DNA from: Erwinia sp.
GTDB lineage: Bacteria > Pseudomonadota > Gammaproteobacteria > Enterobacterales > Enterobacteriaceae
Direction of reading: 5' to 3'
Length of the DNA: 9,998 nt
Assembly (NCBI GenBank): GCA_003512805.1
Contig: DOOK01000060.1
Span: 3,220-13,217 of the forward strand
Shown here piece after piece: positions 1-7,256 of the stretch; position 1 is the stretch's first letter; the number at the start of each line of letters is the position of its first letter. The position numbers and the translations under genes were made by a program. A model generated the notes under the pieces. That model did no database searches, was not told the DNA's origin, and was given only the letters and a program-made list of their open reading frames with translations.

Positions 1-114
1 TCACTTTCTGTGGTGCTGGTAGGCGCGAGCTGGTGGCTAATTACGCCGGGTAGCGACTGGATGGTAAATATGTTGACTCGCACTTTGCCGGGTAAATATA
101 AGCCAGCTAATTAA
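1..114 (+). CDS. lpxT: Lipid A 1-diphosphate synthase, C-terminal end only (partial)
   Basis: This is the last 37 codons of a gene that begins before the window; the stop is TAA at 112-114. The fragment is hydrophobic (VVLVG, WWLITPGSDW) and ends in a basic tail with LPGKYK. From memory this aligns with the end of E. coli LpxT (YeiU), which has a similar hydrophobic helix, LLTPLSD and then SLPGKNK. The position directly before mepS on the same strand is also that of E. coli lpxT. LpxT is an inner-membrane PAP2-type enzyme with a periplasmic active site; it moves a phosphate from undecaprenyl pyrophosphate to the 1-phosphate of lipid A. The catalytic PAP2 motifs lie outside the window, so activity cannot be judged. 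The call rests on a short tail plus gene order. Confidence 0.82.
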   Translation, partial: SLSVVLVGASWWLITPGSDWMVNMLTRTLPGKYKPAN

Positions 115-140
115 TTTAACTGTTTTTTTACCGCTTACAG

Positions 141-183
141 AAGCAACGAAAGGCGATTAAATTCGCGTTCGTTGCTTTTTTTT
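141..183 (+). terminator. Rho-independent terminator after lpxT
   Basis: A perfect 10-bp inverted repeat (AAGCAACGAA at 141-150, TTCGTTGCTT at 168-177) encloses a loop that contains a further 4-bp stem (GCGA 153-156, TCGC 163-166). It runs directly into eight T residues (176-183). It lies 26 bases after the lpxT stop and should separate lpxT transcription from mepS. Confidence 0.9.
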
Positions 184-505
184 ATGCGACGCAAGTCGCA
201 AAATCCCACTTTATGCAACAGCCGTAATGATGTTTAGCAGCCAGCGGATTCCTCTGCCGTTAACAACCCTACAGCAGGATTAAACTGAATTCAGGAGAGT
301 GCACGTTTTTTAGTGCTTTTTTAACCCGACCCACCTCAGGTTTTTGCCGTTTCCGCCGATAAAGTGGCCAGAGTGCGACTTCCCTGTTTCTTATCATAAA
401 AATCCACAAAAAAGTCGGCAAAACCCCTCGCCAGCGCGGTGGTAATCGGGTAATCTCATTTCGGATTAGGACAAAGCTGTAAGATATTTCCATTATTTAC
501 ATTTT

Positions 506-529
506 AAACTGTGCGCTTTAGCACAATTT
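506..529. promoter_or_regulatory. Symmetric operator-like site upstream of mepS
   Basis: Half-sites TGTGC (510-514) and GCACA (521-525) are separated by six bases. The symmetry continues outward with AAA at 506-508 and TTT at 527-529. The spacing and outer bases match the CRP site layout (TGTGA-N6-TCACA with AAA/TTT flanks), but the inner A and T of the CRP consensus are replaced by C and G, which argues against strong CRP binding. The centre, 517.5, is about 60 bases before the start point implied by the tentative promoter. It could be a weak CRP-family site, a site for another dimeric regulator, or chance. Confidence 0.3.
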
Positions 530-542
530 TAATTTCGTGGAA

Positions 543-571
543 TTGTCTTACCCCTGCGCGCTAATTAATCT
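543..571 (+). promoter_or_regulatory. Candidate sigma-70 promoter of mepS
   Basis: TTGTCT (543-548) could serve as the -35 element and TAATCT (566-571) as the -10, with a 17-base spacer. The -35 matches the consensus in four of six positions. The -10 matches only the key T1, A2 and T6. Transcription would start near 578 and give a leader of about 55 bases. This is read by eye; other AT-rich words nearby could serve instead. Confidence 0.25.
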
Positions 572-632
572 CGTTCCGTTTCGCATAGCTAGCGACTTCT
601 GTCGTTAAGGACTTCAAGGGATCACAAACATA

Positions 633-1208
633 ATGGTCAAGTCTCAACCGATTCTGAGATATATATGGCGGGTATTGCCCGCAGTGGCTTTAGCCACGCT
701 GCTTTCAGCCTGTAGCTCAATGAATACCAACAGCAATGCACAAACTGATACGCATGCAGTTAAGGGCCATAACGGCTTTTTACTTCAGGCGTCTCAGGAT
801 GAATTCGAACAGATGGTTCAGAATGTGGATATTAAATCCCGCCTGATGGATCAATATTCGGACTGGAAGGGCGTTCGTTACCGTCTTGGCGGTACCAGTA
901 AACGCGGCATTGACTGCTCTGCCTTCGTGCAGACCACTTTTCGTGAACAGTTTGGCCTGGATCTGCCCCGCTCGACCTATGAACAGGAAGATACCGGCAA
1001 AAGTATCCAGCGCGGCAAACTGCGTGCGGGCGATTTAGTGTTGTTCCGCGCCGGCTCTACCGGTCGCCACGTCGGGATTTACCTGGGCAACGATAATTTC
1101 GTTCATGCCTCGACCAGCAGCGGCGTAATGATTTCTAATCTCAACGACGCGTACTGGAAAAATCGCTACCGCGAAGGCCGTCGGGTACTGAGCCGAACAC
1201 ACAGCTAA
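633..1208 (+). CDS. mepS: Murein DD-endopeptidase MepS, NlpC/P60 lipoprotein
   Basis: This 191-residue protein matches E. coli MepS (Spr, 188 residues) along its length. It cleaves D-Ala-meso-DAP crosslinks of peptidoglycan in the periplasm so that new strands can be inserted; in E. coli it is degraded by Prc with NlpI. Residues 1-26 form a lipoprotein signal with lipobox LSAC and lipidated Cys27. The residue after it is Ser, which favours outer-membrane sorting. The NlpC/P60 domain spans about residues 70-188, with nucleophile Cys95 in GIDCSAF and histidines 146 (GRHVG) and 158 (FVHAS). The spacings Cys-His 51 and His-His 12 equal those of the E. coli catalytic triad. A small oddity is Ala97, where E. 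coli has Gly in GIDCSGF. The ATG at 633 follows AAGGGA by 11 bases and gives the expected signal peptide. Confidence 0.97.
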   Translation: MVKSQPILRYIWRVLPAVALATLLSACSSMNTNSNAQTDTHAVKGHNGFLLQASQDEFEQMVQNVDIKSRLMDQYSDWKGVRYRLGGTSKRGIDCSAFVQTTFREQFGLDLPRSTYEQEDTGKSIQRGKLRAGDLVLFRAGSTGRHVGIYLGNDNFVHASTSSGVMISNLNDAYWKNRYREGRRVLSRTHS

Positions 1209-1249
1209 TTTCCCTGAAGTCTGTGCAAAACGAGAAGCTTTTCTGACGA

Positions 1250-1277
1250 AAAACCCTGCTATAAGCGGGGTTTTTTT
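1250..1277 (+). terminator. Rho-independent terminator after mepS
   Basis: The arms AAAACCCTGCT (1250-1260) and AGCGGGGTTTT (1264-1274) pair over 11 bp with one U-G wobble and a 3-base loop. A run of seven T residues (1271-1277) follows the G-rich arm. It lies 41 bases after the mepS stop and marks mepS as a separate transcription unit. Confidence 0.92.
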
Positions 1278-1644
1278 ATGGGGAAAGTCTGTATCCCGAT
1301 GCCTTTATTGGCCTCAAAAAGCTTAGCCGAAAAACGAGATCGTATAAAACGGTTGTCCGTTCTCTCTTGTATTAACCGGACCTGGACCACCGCAGGTATC
1401 AAGTTCTCAGCAGCCTGTATTTGCACCTGTTTTAATAAGACTGTTTCAGCATAATGGTTTGTCAGACTGCGGCTTCATTATTGGCCTGAGCGAAATAAAA
1501 AATATAACCCCTTATAAAAGCAAAGTTAATCAAAATAATAAGAAGACAAACGGCACTTTCCCGGTATATCCTGCCGGATTAAAACGGCGTCTGTTGTGCA
1601 GGACAGCGCAATGACTAAATGGGCACTTTCGGGAGATAAACCCC
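1278..1644. other. Gap between mepS terminator and pdeN
   Basis: No coding region is recognised in this 367-base stretch; short open frames that run into pdeN are overlaps in other frames. It contains a small hairpin (AACGG 1348-1352, CCGTT 1357-1361, loop TTGT) of unknown meaning, a tentative promoter at 1481-1508 and the pdeN Shine-Dalgarno GGGAG at 1631-1635. The rest shows nothing I can name. Confidence 0.6.
1481..1508 (+). promoter_or_regulatory. Candidate sigma-70 promoter of pdeN
   Basis: TTGGCC (1481-1486) and TATAAC (1503-1508) are separated by 16 bases. The -10 matches the consensus in five of six positions and the -35 in four. The implied start near 1515 leaves a leader of about 130 bases before the pdeN start codon. 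The call is by eye; a TATAAA at 1513-1518 is a competing -10 without a good -35. Confidence 0.3.
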
Positions 1645-3216
1645 ATGCCACTCTCATCAAGCCTTACGCGGCCACTCCTCAGTCCGCGCAAGATTGCCTG
1701 CTTCAGCGCGACCTTCGGCTTCTTTCTGTTTCTGGCATTTATTATCATCACGCTGATCGTTATGCTCCACCGTCGGGCCGATAATCACGATCGGCTGGCT
1801 AAAAATACCCAGGCTTACGTGCTGACCACGCTCGGTGAACTCAAGCGGAACCTGCTGCCGCTGCAAACACTGCCCTACCCCGCCTGCTCCGCTATAGAAG
1901 ATGACCTGAGTCAGCGAGCCGCCTTCGACGATAATATTCAGGCTATCCTGCTGGTTAAGCATAATAAGACCTGGTGCTCTTCGCTGGCCGGGGAAACGTC
2001 AACTGATATAGGGCAGTTTTCCCCCTCAACGGATACCCGCAAGCCGCTGGATATTCAACTTGCTGCCGCACCGCAAACGCCTGACAAGCCGGTTCTGCAT
2101 CTTTGGCTGCAAAGTGGCGAAGCAGGTGACGGCATTCTGGTCACCCTGAAGATTAACCTGACGCCGTGGCTGCTGTTTACCGAACGACAGCATGATATGA
2201 CGGGGATAGCCATTGTGACCGGCAAAAGCGCCTTAACCAGCTGGGAGCAGCGGGTAACGGATGCAAGTTCGCTTCCCGATGACGCGATAAAGACGATGAC
2301 GCTGCCCGGCTACCCTTTACAATTAAAAATTTACGGCAGCATGCTGAATGCTGACGATATCGCCCTGGTCCTGCTGGCCGGTTTGTTGCTCAGCCTGACT
2401 GGCGGACTCGCCTGTTATGCACTGCTCACCCTGTTGATCCAGCCAGGCAAAGAAATTCTGCAGGGCATTCGGCGCGGCGAATTTCATGTAGAGTACCAGC
2501 CGGTTATCGCCGCAGCGACCGGCCAGGCCTGCGGGCTGGAGGCACTGCTGCGCTGGACGCACCCCGAGGCGGGCCGCATTCCACCCGATGCCTTTATCCG
2601 CTACGCCGAAAATAAAAACCTGATTGTGCCCCTGACACGTCATCTGTTTGAGCTGGTAGCACGAGATTGCCATGTGCTGCAGCATGCCGTCCCGGCCGGC
2701 ACCAACCTGAACCTGAACCTCTCCCCCGCTCACCTGAGCGATAAAGGTTTTTATCAGGACGTTTTACGGTGGCTGGACGCGATGCCGCAGGATCACTTCA
2801 GCTATGTTTTTGAAATTACAGAACGCACCATGGTTGAAACCCGCAACGCCCAGTCGGTCTTCGACTGGCTGCGCAGCCATGATATTCGTATCGCGCTGGA
2901 TGATTTCGGTACTGGCCATAGCGCCCTGATCTATCTGGAAAAGTTCCGCTTTGACTACCTGAAAATAGATCGTGGGTTCGTGAAGAATATTGCCCGGGAG
3001 TCGTTTTCTTCACCGGTGCTGGATGCGGTGCTGGCGCTGGCGAAAAAGCTTAACCTGCTGACCGTAGCGGAAGGTGTGGAAACCGGCGAGCAGGCCCGCT
3101 GGCTGCGCCATCGCGGCGTCTGTCATTTTCAGGGCTTTTTGTTCAGCCGGCCGCGTACGGTAGCCCAGCTGATTGAATATTTTCAGCATGAGCGCAGCGA
3201 GCCAGCTGCAGGATAA
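1645..3216 (+). CDS. pdeN: Cyclic-di-GMP phosphodiesterase PdeN (Rtn), CSS sensor plus EAL domain
   Basis: The protein has 523 residues; E. coli PdeN (Rtn) has 518 and the same layout. It hydrolyses cyclic-di-GMP to pGpG at the inner membrane, favouring motile over sessile behaviour. A first membrane helix lies near residues 20-42 and a second near 237-265. Between them is a periplasmic CSS domain with Cys81 and the Cys111-Ser-Ser motif; in this family a disulfide between these cysteines, made by DsbA/DsbB, keeps activity low. The EAL domain fills about 268-515 and looks intact: EALLRW (Glu299), NLNLS (Asn358), FEITER (Glu390), DDFGTG (Asp419/Asp420), YLKID (Lys440), EGVET (Glu476) and QGFLFSRP (Gln496). 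The EAL sequence supports an active enzyme. The ATG at 1645 follows GGGAG by 9 bases. E. coli rtn was first noted for resistance to phages N4 and lambda when present in extra copies. No GGDEF domain is present. Confidence 0.93.
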   Translation: MPLSSSLTRPLLSPRKIACFSATFGFFLFLAFIIITLIVMLHRRADNHDRLAKNTQAYVLTTLGELKRNLLPLQTLPYPACSAIEDDLSQRAAFDDNIQAILLVKHNKTWCSSLAGETSTDIGQFSPSTDTRKPLDIQLAAAPQTPDKPVLHLWLQSGEAGDGILVTLKINLTPWLLFTERQHDMTGIAIVTGKSALTSWEQRVTDASSLPDDAIKTMTLPGYPLQLKIYGSMLNADDIALVLLAGLLLSLTGGLACYALLTLLIQPGKEILQGIRRGEFHVEYQPVIAAATGQACGLEALLRWTHPEAGRIPPDAFIRYAENKNLIVPLTRHLFELVARDCHVLQHAVPAGTNLNLNLSPAHLSDKGFYQDVLRWLDAMPQDHFSYVFEITERTMVETRNAQSVFDWLRSHDIRIALDDFGTGHSALIYLEKFRFDYLKIDRGFVKNIARESFSSPVLDAVLALAKKLNLLTVAEGVETGEQARWLRHRGVCHFQGFLFSRPRTVAQLIEYFQHERSEPAAG

Positions 3217-3323
3217 ACTATTGCGCTACGCTTTTTAAACGTGCTTCGCTGGTGCCTTGCTTCCGCCCTGTGCCTCTGGCAGGCTGAGGACTGTGCCCGT
3301 TTTTATCTGAATCGGACAACAAG

Positions 3324-5129
3324 ATGATTTTTCGCTGGGTAGCTATGCTGCTGTTCTGCTGTGCCACAACGACGGCACGGGCTGAAAATATTCATGAGAG
3401 CTACGCCTTTGCCCAAATGGGTGAGCCTAAATACGCCGTCAACTTCACGCATTTTGACTATGCCAATCCGGCCGCGCCCAAAGGCGGTAGCGCGACGCTT
3501 GCCACCATCGGAACTTACGACAATTTTAATCGCTTTGCCTCGCGTGGTAATCCGGCACAGGGTACGGATATGCTTTACGATCCGCTGTTTGTTAGCTCGG
3601 AAGACGAAGTCGATAGTTATTATCCCCTGATTGCCGAATTCGCTCGCTACCCGGACAGCTACCGTTGGGTAGAGGTAACGCTCAACCCCCGGGCGCGTTT
3701 CCATGACGGCACCCCCATTACCGCAGCAGATGTCGCTTTCACCTTTGCTAAACTTATGCAGCAAGGAGTCCCTCAGTTTCGGGTATTTTATAAAGGCATC
3801 ACCGCCAAAGTTATTGCGCCACTGACGGTGCGTTATGAGCTGCCGACCGGCAGTAAAGATATGATGCTTTCCCTGCTTTCCCTGCCTGTTTTCCCTCAAA
3901 ACTTCTGGAAGGATCATGATCTCAGTGAGCCGTTATCCACGCCGCCGCCCGGGAGCGGACCGTATCGTGTTTCCGCCTATAAAGTCGGCCAGTCCGTGAC
4001 CTGGTCGCGGGTGAAAGATTACTGGGCCGCCGACCTGCCCGTTAATAGAGGCCGTTTTAATTTTGATACGCTGCGCTACGACTACTATCTGGATGACAAC
4101 GTGGCTTTCGAGGCGTTTAAAGCCGGTGCGTTTGACTTCCGCGCCGAAGGGGCCGCCAAAAAGTGGGCCACGCAGTATCGCGGACGGAATTTCGACAACC
4201 ATTTCATCGTTAAAGATGAAAAGCCGAATACCGTGACTACCGCTTCAAACTGGCTGGCGTTCAACGTGCAGAAACCACTGTTCACCGATCGACGCGTCCG
4301 TGAAGCGATGTCGCTGGCGTTTGATTTTGAATGGATGAACAAAGCGCTTTTTTACGGGGCTTATCAGCGAACCCGCAGCTATTTTCAGAATACGGACTAT
4401 GCCGCTACCGGCTATCCGGATGCCAAAGAGCTGGAAATCCTGGCCCCTTTTAAGGGCAAAATTCCTGATGAAGTCTTCTCACAGATTTACCGGCCGCCGC
4501 ATACCGACGGCAGCGGTTACGATCGCGGTAACCTGCTGAAAGCCACATCGCTGCTGCAGCAGGCTGGCTGGACGTTAAAAAACCAACGTCTGGTCAATGC
4601 CAGCGGCCAGCCTTTTACGTTTGAGCTGCTGCTGCGTAGCGGCGGCAACGATCAGTGGGTGCTGCCTTTTCAGCACAATCTGGCACGGCTGGGCATCACG
4701 CTGGTCATTCGTCAGGTAGACAGCTCGCAGTTCCTCGCGCGCGTGCGTAAAAGCGACTTTGATATGCTGGTTTCGCCCTATCCGGCTATCCCTTACCCGG
4801 ACAATAATCTGCAACTTTACTGGTCGAGCAACTATGTGAACTCGACTTATAACCGACCGCATGTGACCAATCCGGTTATCGATCAGCTGCTTGCACAGAT
4901 CAATCAGCATCAGAGCGATGAAGCCGCGCTGCTGCCGCTGGGCCGTGCACTGGATCGGGTGCTGCTGTGGAACTATTACATGATCCCGATGTGGTATAGT
5001 GCCAGCAATCGCTACGCCTGGTGGGATAAGTTTTCCATGGCCGCCGAGCGACCGACTTATTCTTTAGGCTTCGACAGCTGGTGGTATGACGTGAATAAAG
5101 CCGCACAGCTGCCGGCCCAGCATCGTTAA
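3324..5129 (+). CDS. yejA: Periplasmic peptide-binding protein YejA of the YejABEF importer
   Basis: This 601-residue protein belongs to the extracellular solute-binding family 5 (SBP_bac_5), like OppA, and matches E. coli YejA (about 604 residues) throughout. It captures oligopeptides in the periplasm and delivers them to YejB/YejE; in E. coli the system imports microcin C. Residues 1-20 are a signal peptide with an ARA cleavage site before Glu21; no lipobox is present, so the protein is soluble. Conserved blocks include NPAAPKGG near 48-55, [14 protein letters not shown] near 124-137, SGPYRV near 211-216, [18 protein letters not shown] near 251-268, [13 protein letters not shown] near 333-345 and a Trp/Tyr-rich C-terminus. 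Residues about 481-497 differ from my memory of E. coli. The start is the ATG that gives the signal peptide; its ribosome site is weak (GGA 7 bases before). No terminator separates it from pdeN. Confidence 0.96.
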   Translation: MIFRWVAMLLFCCATTTARAENIHESYAFAQMGEPKYAVNFTHFDYANPAAPKGGSATLATIGTYDNFNRFASRGNPAQGTDMLYDPLFVSSEDEVDSYYPLIAEFARYPDSYRWVEVTLNPRARFHDGTPITAADVAFTFAKLMQQGVPQFRVFYKGITAKVIAPLTVRYELPTGSKDMMLSLLSLPVFPQNFWKDHDLSEPLSTPPPGSGPYRVSAYKVGQSVTWSRVKDYWAADLPVNRGRFNFDTLRYDYYLDDNVAFEAFKAGAFDFRAEGAAKKWATQYRGRNFDNHFIVKDEKPNTVTTASNWLAFNVQKPLFTDRRVREAMSLAFDFEWMNKALFYGAYQRTRSYFQNTDYAATGYPDAKELEILAPFKGKIPDEVFSQIYRPPHTDGSGYDRGNLLKATSLLQQAGWTLKNQRLVNASGQPFTFELLLRSGGNDQWVLPFQHNLARLGITLVIRQVDSSQFLARVRKSDFDMLVSPYPAIPYPDNNLQLYWSSNYVNSTYNRPHVTNPVIDQLLAQINQHQSDEAALLPLGRALDRVLLWNYYMIPMWYSASNRYAWWDKFSMAAERPTYSLGFDSWWYDVNKAAQLPAQHR

Positions 5130-5133
5130 GGAG
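5128..5133 (+). promoter_or_regulatory. Shine-Dalgarno that fixes the TTG start of yejB
   Basis: AAGGAG overlaps the yejA stop codon (TAA 5127-5129) and ends 6 bases before the TTG at 5140. No in-frame ATG or GTG lies closer, and the next in-frame ATG is about 50 codons inside the conserved protein. The placement suggests that yejB translation is coupled to the end of yejA. Confidence 0.85.
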
Positions 5134-5139
5134 AAAGGT

Positions 5140-6234
5140 TTGGGCGCTTATTTATTACGCAGGCTTTTATTCATCATCCCCACGCTGTGGGCGATTATCA
5201 CCATTAACTTTTTTATTGTGCAGATTGCGCCGGGCGGCCCGGTCGATCAGGCGCTGGCCAATATTGAATTTGGTCAGACTACCGGCATGCCAGGCTCGGG
5301 GAATGTGCCGCAGGTACAGGGGCGCAGCGCGTTACACGCTCAGCCGGGCGATAGCCAGTATCGCGGTTCACGAGGGCTGGATCCGGAAGTGGTGGCGGAA
5401 ATCACGAAACGCTACGGTTTCGATAAACCCATGTATCAACGCTATCTGACGATGCTGTGGAACTATGTCCGTTTCGACTTTGGGGACAGCCTGTTTCGCA
5501 GCAGCTCGGTGCTACAGCTGATAAAAGAAAGCCTGCCGGTTTCCATCTCGCTGGGACTGTGGAGCACGCTGATTATCTATCTGGTCTCGATTCCCTTAGG
5601 CATCCGCAAAGCCGTGCATAACGGCAGCGCCTTTGATATCTGGAGCAGCTCGCTGATTATCATCGGCTACGCTATTCCCTCTTTTCTGTTCGCCACGCTG
5701 CTTATTGTGCTGTTTGCAGGTGGCAGCTACCTGGACTGGTTCCCGCTACGCGGGCTGGTGTCGGCGCAGTTTGATACGCTTCCCTGGTACGACAAAATTA
5801 CGGATTACCTCTGGCATATTACGCTGCCGGTGCTGGCGACGGTCATCGGTGGCTTTGCCACGCTAACCATGCTGACCAAAAATTCGTTTCTTGATGAGAT
5901 CCGCAAGCAGTACGTGATTACGGCACGAGCCAAGGGACTGGATGAGAGCAAAATCCTCTACCGTCACGTTTTCCGCAACGCCATGCTGCTGGTGATCGCC
6001 GGCTTTCCGGCCACGTTTATCAGCATGTTCTTTACCGGATCGCTGCTGATTGAGGTGATGTTCTCTTTGAATGGCCTGGGTTTACTGGGCTACGATGCCA
6101 CCATTCAGCGTGACTATCCGGTCATGTTCGGCACGCTCTATATTTTCACTTTGATTGGCCTGCTGCTGAATATCCTCAGTGATATCACCTATACGCTGGT
6201 CGATCCGCGCATTGATTTTGAAGGTCGCAGATGA
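5140..6234 (+). CDS. yejB: Peptide ABC importer permease YejB
   Basis: This 364-residue inner-membrane permease belongs to the DppB/OppB type and equals E. coli YejB in length. It forms the translocation channel with YejE. The first helix, about residues 9-29, is followed by a long periplasmic part (30-130) carrying the Gly-rich YejB-specific insert; five further helices lie near 135-157, 168-194, 226-247, 283-305 and 330-352. The cytoplasmic coupling loop that contacts the ATPase (EAA-type) is at about 262-282, with ARAKG and HVFRNA. The start is TTG, chosen because it gives MGAYLLRR as in E. coli and sits 6 bases after AAGGAG. The stop overlaps the yejE start as ATGA, typical of translational coupling. 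Confidence 0.97.
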   Translation: MGAYLLRRLLFIIPTLWAIITINFFIVQIAPGGPVDQALANIEFGQTTGMPGSGNVPQVQGRSALHAQPGDSQYRGSRGLDPEVVAEITKRYGFDKPMYQRYLTMLWNYVRFDFGDSLFRSSSVLQLIKESLPVSISLGLWSTLIIYLVSIPLGIRKAVHNGSAFDIWSSSLIIIGYAIPSFLFATLLIVLFAGGSYLDWFPLRGLVSAQFDTLPWYDKITDYLWHITLPVLATVIGGFATLTMLTKNSFLDEIRKQYVITARAKGLDESKILYRHVFRNAMLLVIAGFPATFISMFFTGSLLIEVMFSLNGLGLLGYDATIQRDYPVMFGTLYIFTLIGLLLNILSDITYTLVDPRIDFEGRR

Positions 6235-7256
6235 GCCGATTAAGCCCCGTTAATCACGCACGCTGGCAGCGTTTTCGACATAATCGTCGTGGCTATTGGT
6301 CGCTGTGGATTTTTGCCGTTCTGTTTGTGCTCTGCCTCGGCTCCGAGCTGCTGGCTAATGATAAGCCGCTGCTGGTGCGCTACGACCACCGTTTCTATTT
6401 TCCGCTGCTGGTGGATTACAGCGAAACCGATTTTGGCGGCCAGCTGGCGACAGAAGCCGATTACCAGGATCCGTGGCTGAAGTCGCGTCTCGATCGGGCT
6501 GGTTGGGCCCTCTGGGCGCCGATTAAATTTGGTGACGACACCATTAACTTTGCTTCCAGCGTGCCTTTTCCTTCCCCACCCTCGCTACAAAACTGGCTGG
6601 GCACCGATGCCAACGGCGGCGACGTGCTGGCGAGGATCCTGTATGGCACGCGCATTTCACTGCTGTTTGGCCTGATGCTGACGCTGATGTCCAGCGTGGT
6701 CGGCATTATTGTAGGCGCCTGCCAGGGCTATTACGGCGGGCGAATCGATCTGTGGGGCCAGCGCTTTATTGAAGTCTGGTCAGGAATGCCCACGCTATTT
6801 TTAATCATTCTGCTGTCGAGCGTGGTGCAGCCAGGTTTTTGGTGGCTGCTGGCCATTAACGTGCTGTTTGGCTGGATGCAGCTGGTCGGTGTGGTGCGCG
6901 CAGAGTTTTTACGCGCACGCAATTTTGATTACATCCGTGCTGCACAGGCGTTAGGCGTTGGCGACCGCACTATTATGCTGCGTCATATGCTGCCGAACGC
7001 GATGGTGGCGACGCTGACCTACCTGCCTTTTATTCTCTGCGGTTCCATAACCACGCTGACCTCGCTGGATTTCCTCGGCTTTGGACTGCCGATGGGGTCG
7101 CCCTCGCTCGGCGAGTTATTGCTACAGGGTAAAAACAACCTGCAGGCCCCCTGGCTTGGCATGGCGGCCTTCTTCTCGCTGGCGATCTTGCTGTCGCTGT
7201 TAATTTTTATCGGTGAGGCGGTTCGTGACGCCTTCGATCCCAGTAAGGTGCACTGA
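6231..7256 (+). CDS. yejE: Peptide ABC importer permease YejE
   Basis: This 341-residue permease is of the DppC/OppC type and has the same length as E. coli YejE. It is the second channel subunit. A cytoplasmic N-terminus with the basic stretch [11 protein letters not shown] (11-21) precedes helix 1 (about 23-41). A periplasmic segment follows with the family signature [11 protein letters not shown] (121-131). The BPD_transp_1 core has helices from about 140 to 330, with the ATPase-coupling loop near 236-257 ([14 protein letters not shown]). The C-terminal AVRDAFDP motif is intact. The ATG overlaps the yejB stop and is preceded by AAGG (6221-6224). Its TGA overlaps the yejF ATG as TGATG. Confidence 0.97.
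   Translation: MSRLSPVNHARWQRFRHNRRGYWSLWIFAVLFVLCLGSELLANDKPLLVRYDHRFYFPLLVDYSETDFGGQLATEADYQDPWLKSRLDRAGWALWAPIKFGDDTINFASSVPFPSPPSLQNWLGTDANGGDVLARILYGTRISLLFGLMLTLMSSVVGIIVGACQGYYGGRIDLWGQRFIEVWSGMPTLFLIILLSSVVQPGFWWLLAINVLFGWMQLVGVVRAEFLRARNFDYIRAAQALGVGDRTIMLRHMLPNAMVATLTYLPFILCGSITTLTSLDFLGFGLPMGSPSLGELLLQGKNNLQAPWLGMAAFFSLAILLSLLIFIGEAVRDAFDPSKVH

Larger units (their letters stand above)
184..632. other. 449-base gap between lpxT terminator and mepS
   Basis: No gene is confidently recognised here. The stretch is AT-rich towards mepS. It contains a symmetric site at 506-529, a tentative promoter at 543-571 and the mepS ribosome binding site AAGGGA at 616-621. Two T-runs follow GTGC-like words near 299-322, but the stem they could form is only 4 bp. 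A 74-codon open frame lies on the minus strand (493 to 269), starting MEISYSF and rich in Arg/Lys. It has no visible Shine-Dalgarno and no family I recognise, so it is not called as a gene. Confidence 0.6.

Noticed and set aside
299..322. Possible terminator or tandem repeat (GTGC words with T-runs) in the lpxT-mepS gap
   Set aside because: The stem GCAC/GTGC is only 4 bp with an 8-base loop, too weak to call, and the repeat unit occurs only twice with poor match.
1596..1784. Small plus-strand frame overlapping the start of pdeN
   Set aside because: It runs out of frame into the PdeN signal-anchor region and has no good ribosome site; pdeN has GGGAG at a proper distance.
2323..2733. 136-codon minus-strand frame opposite pdeN
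   Set aside because: The plus-strand frame encodes the intact second membrane helix and first half of the EAL domain; the antisense peptide has no family features.
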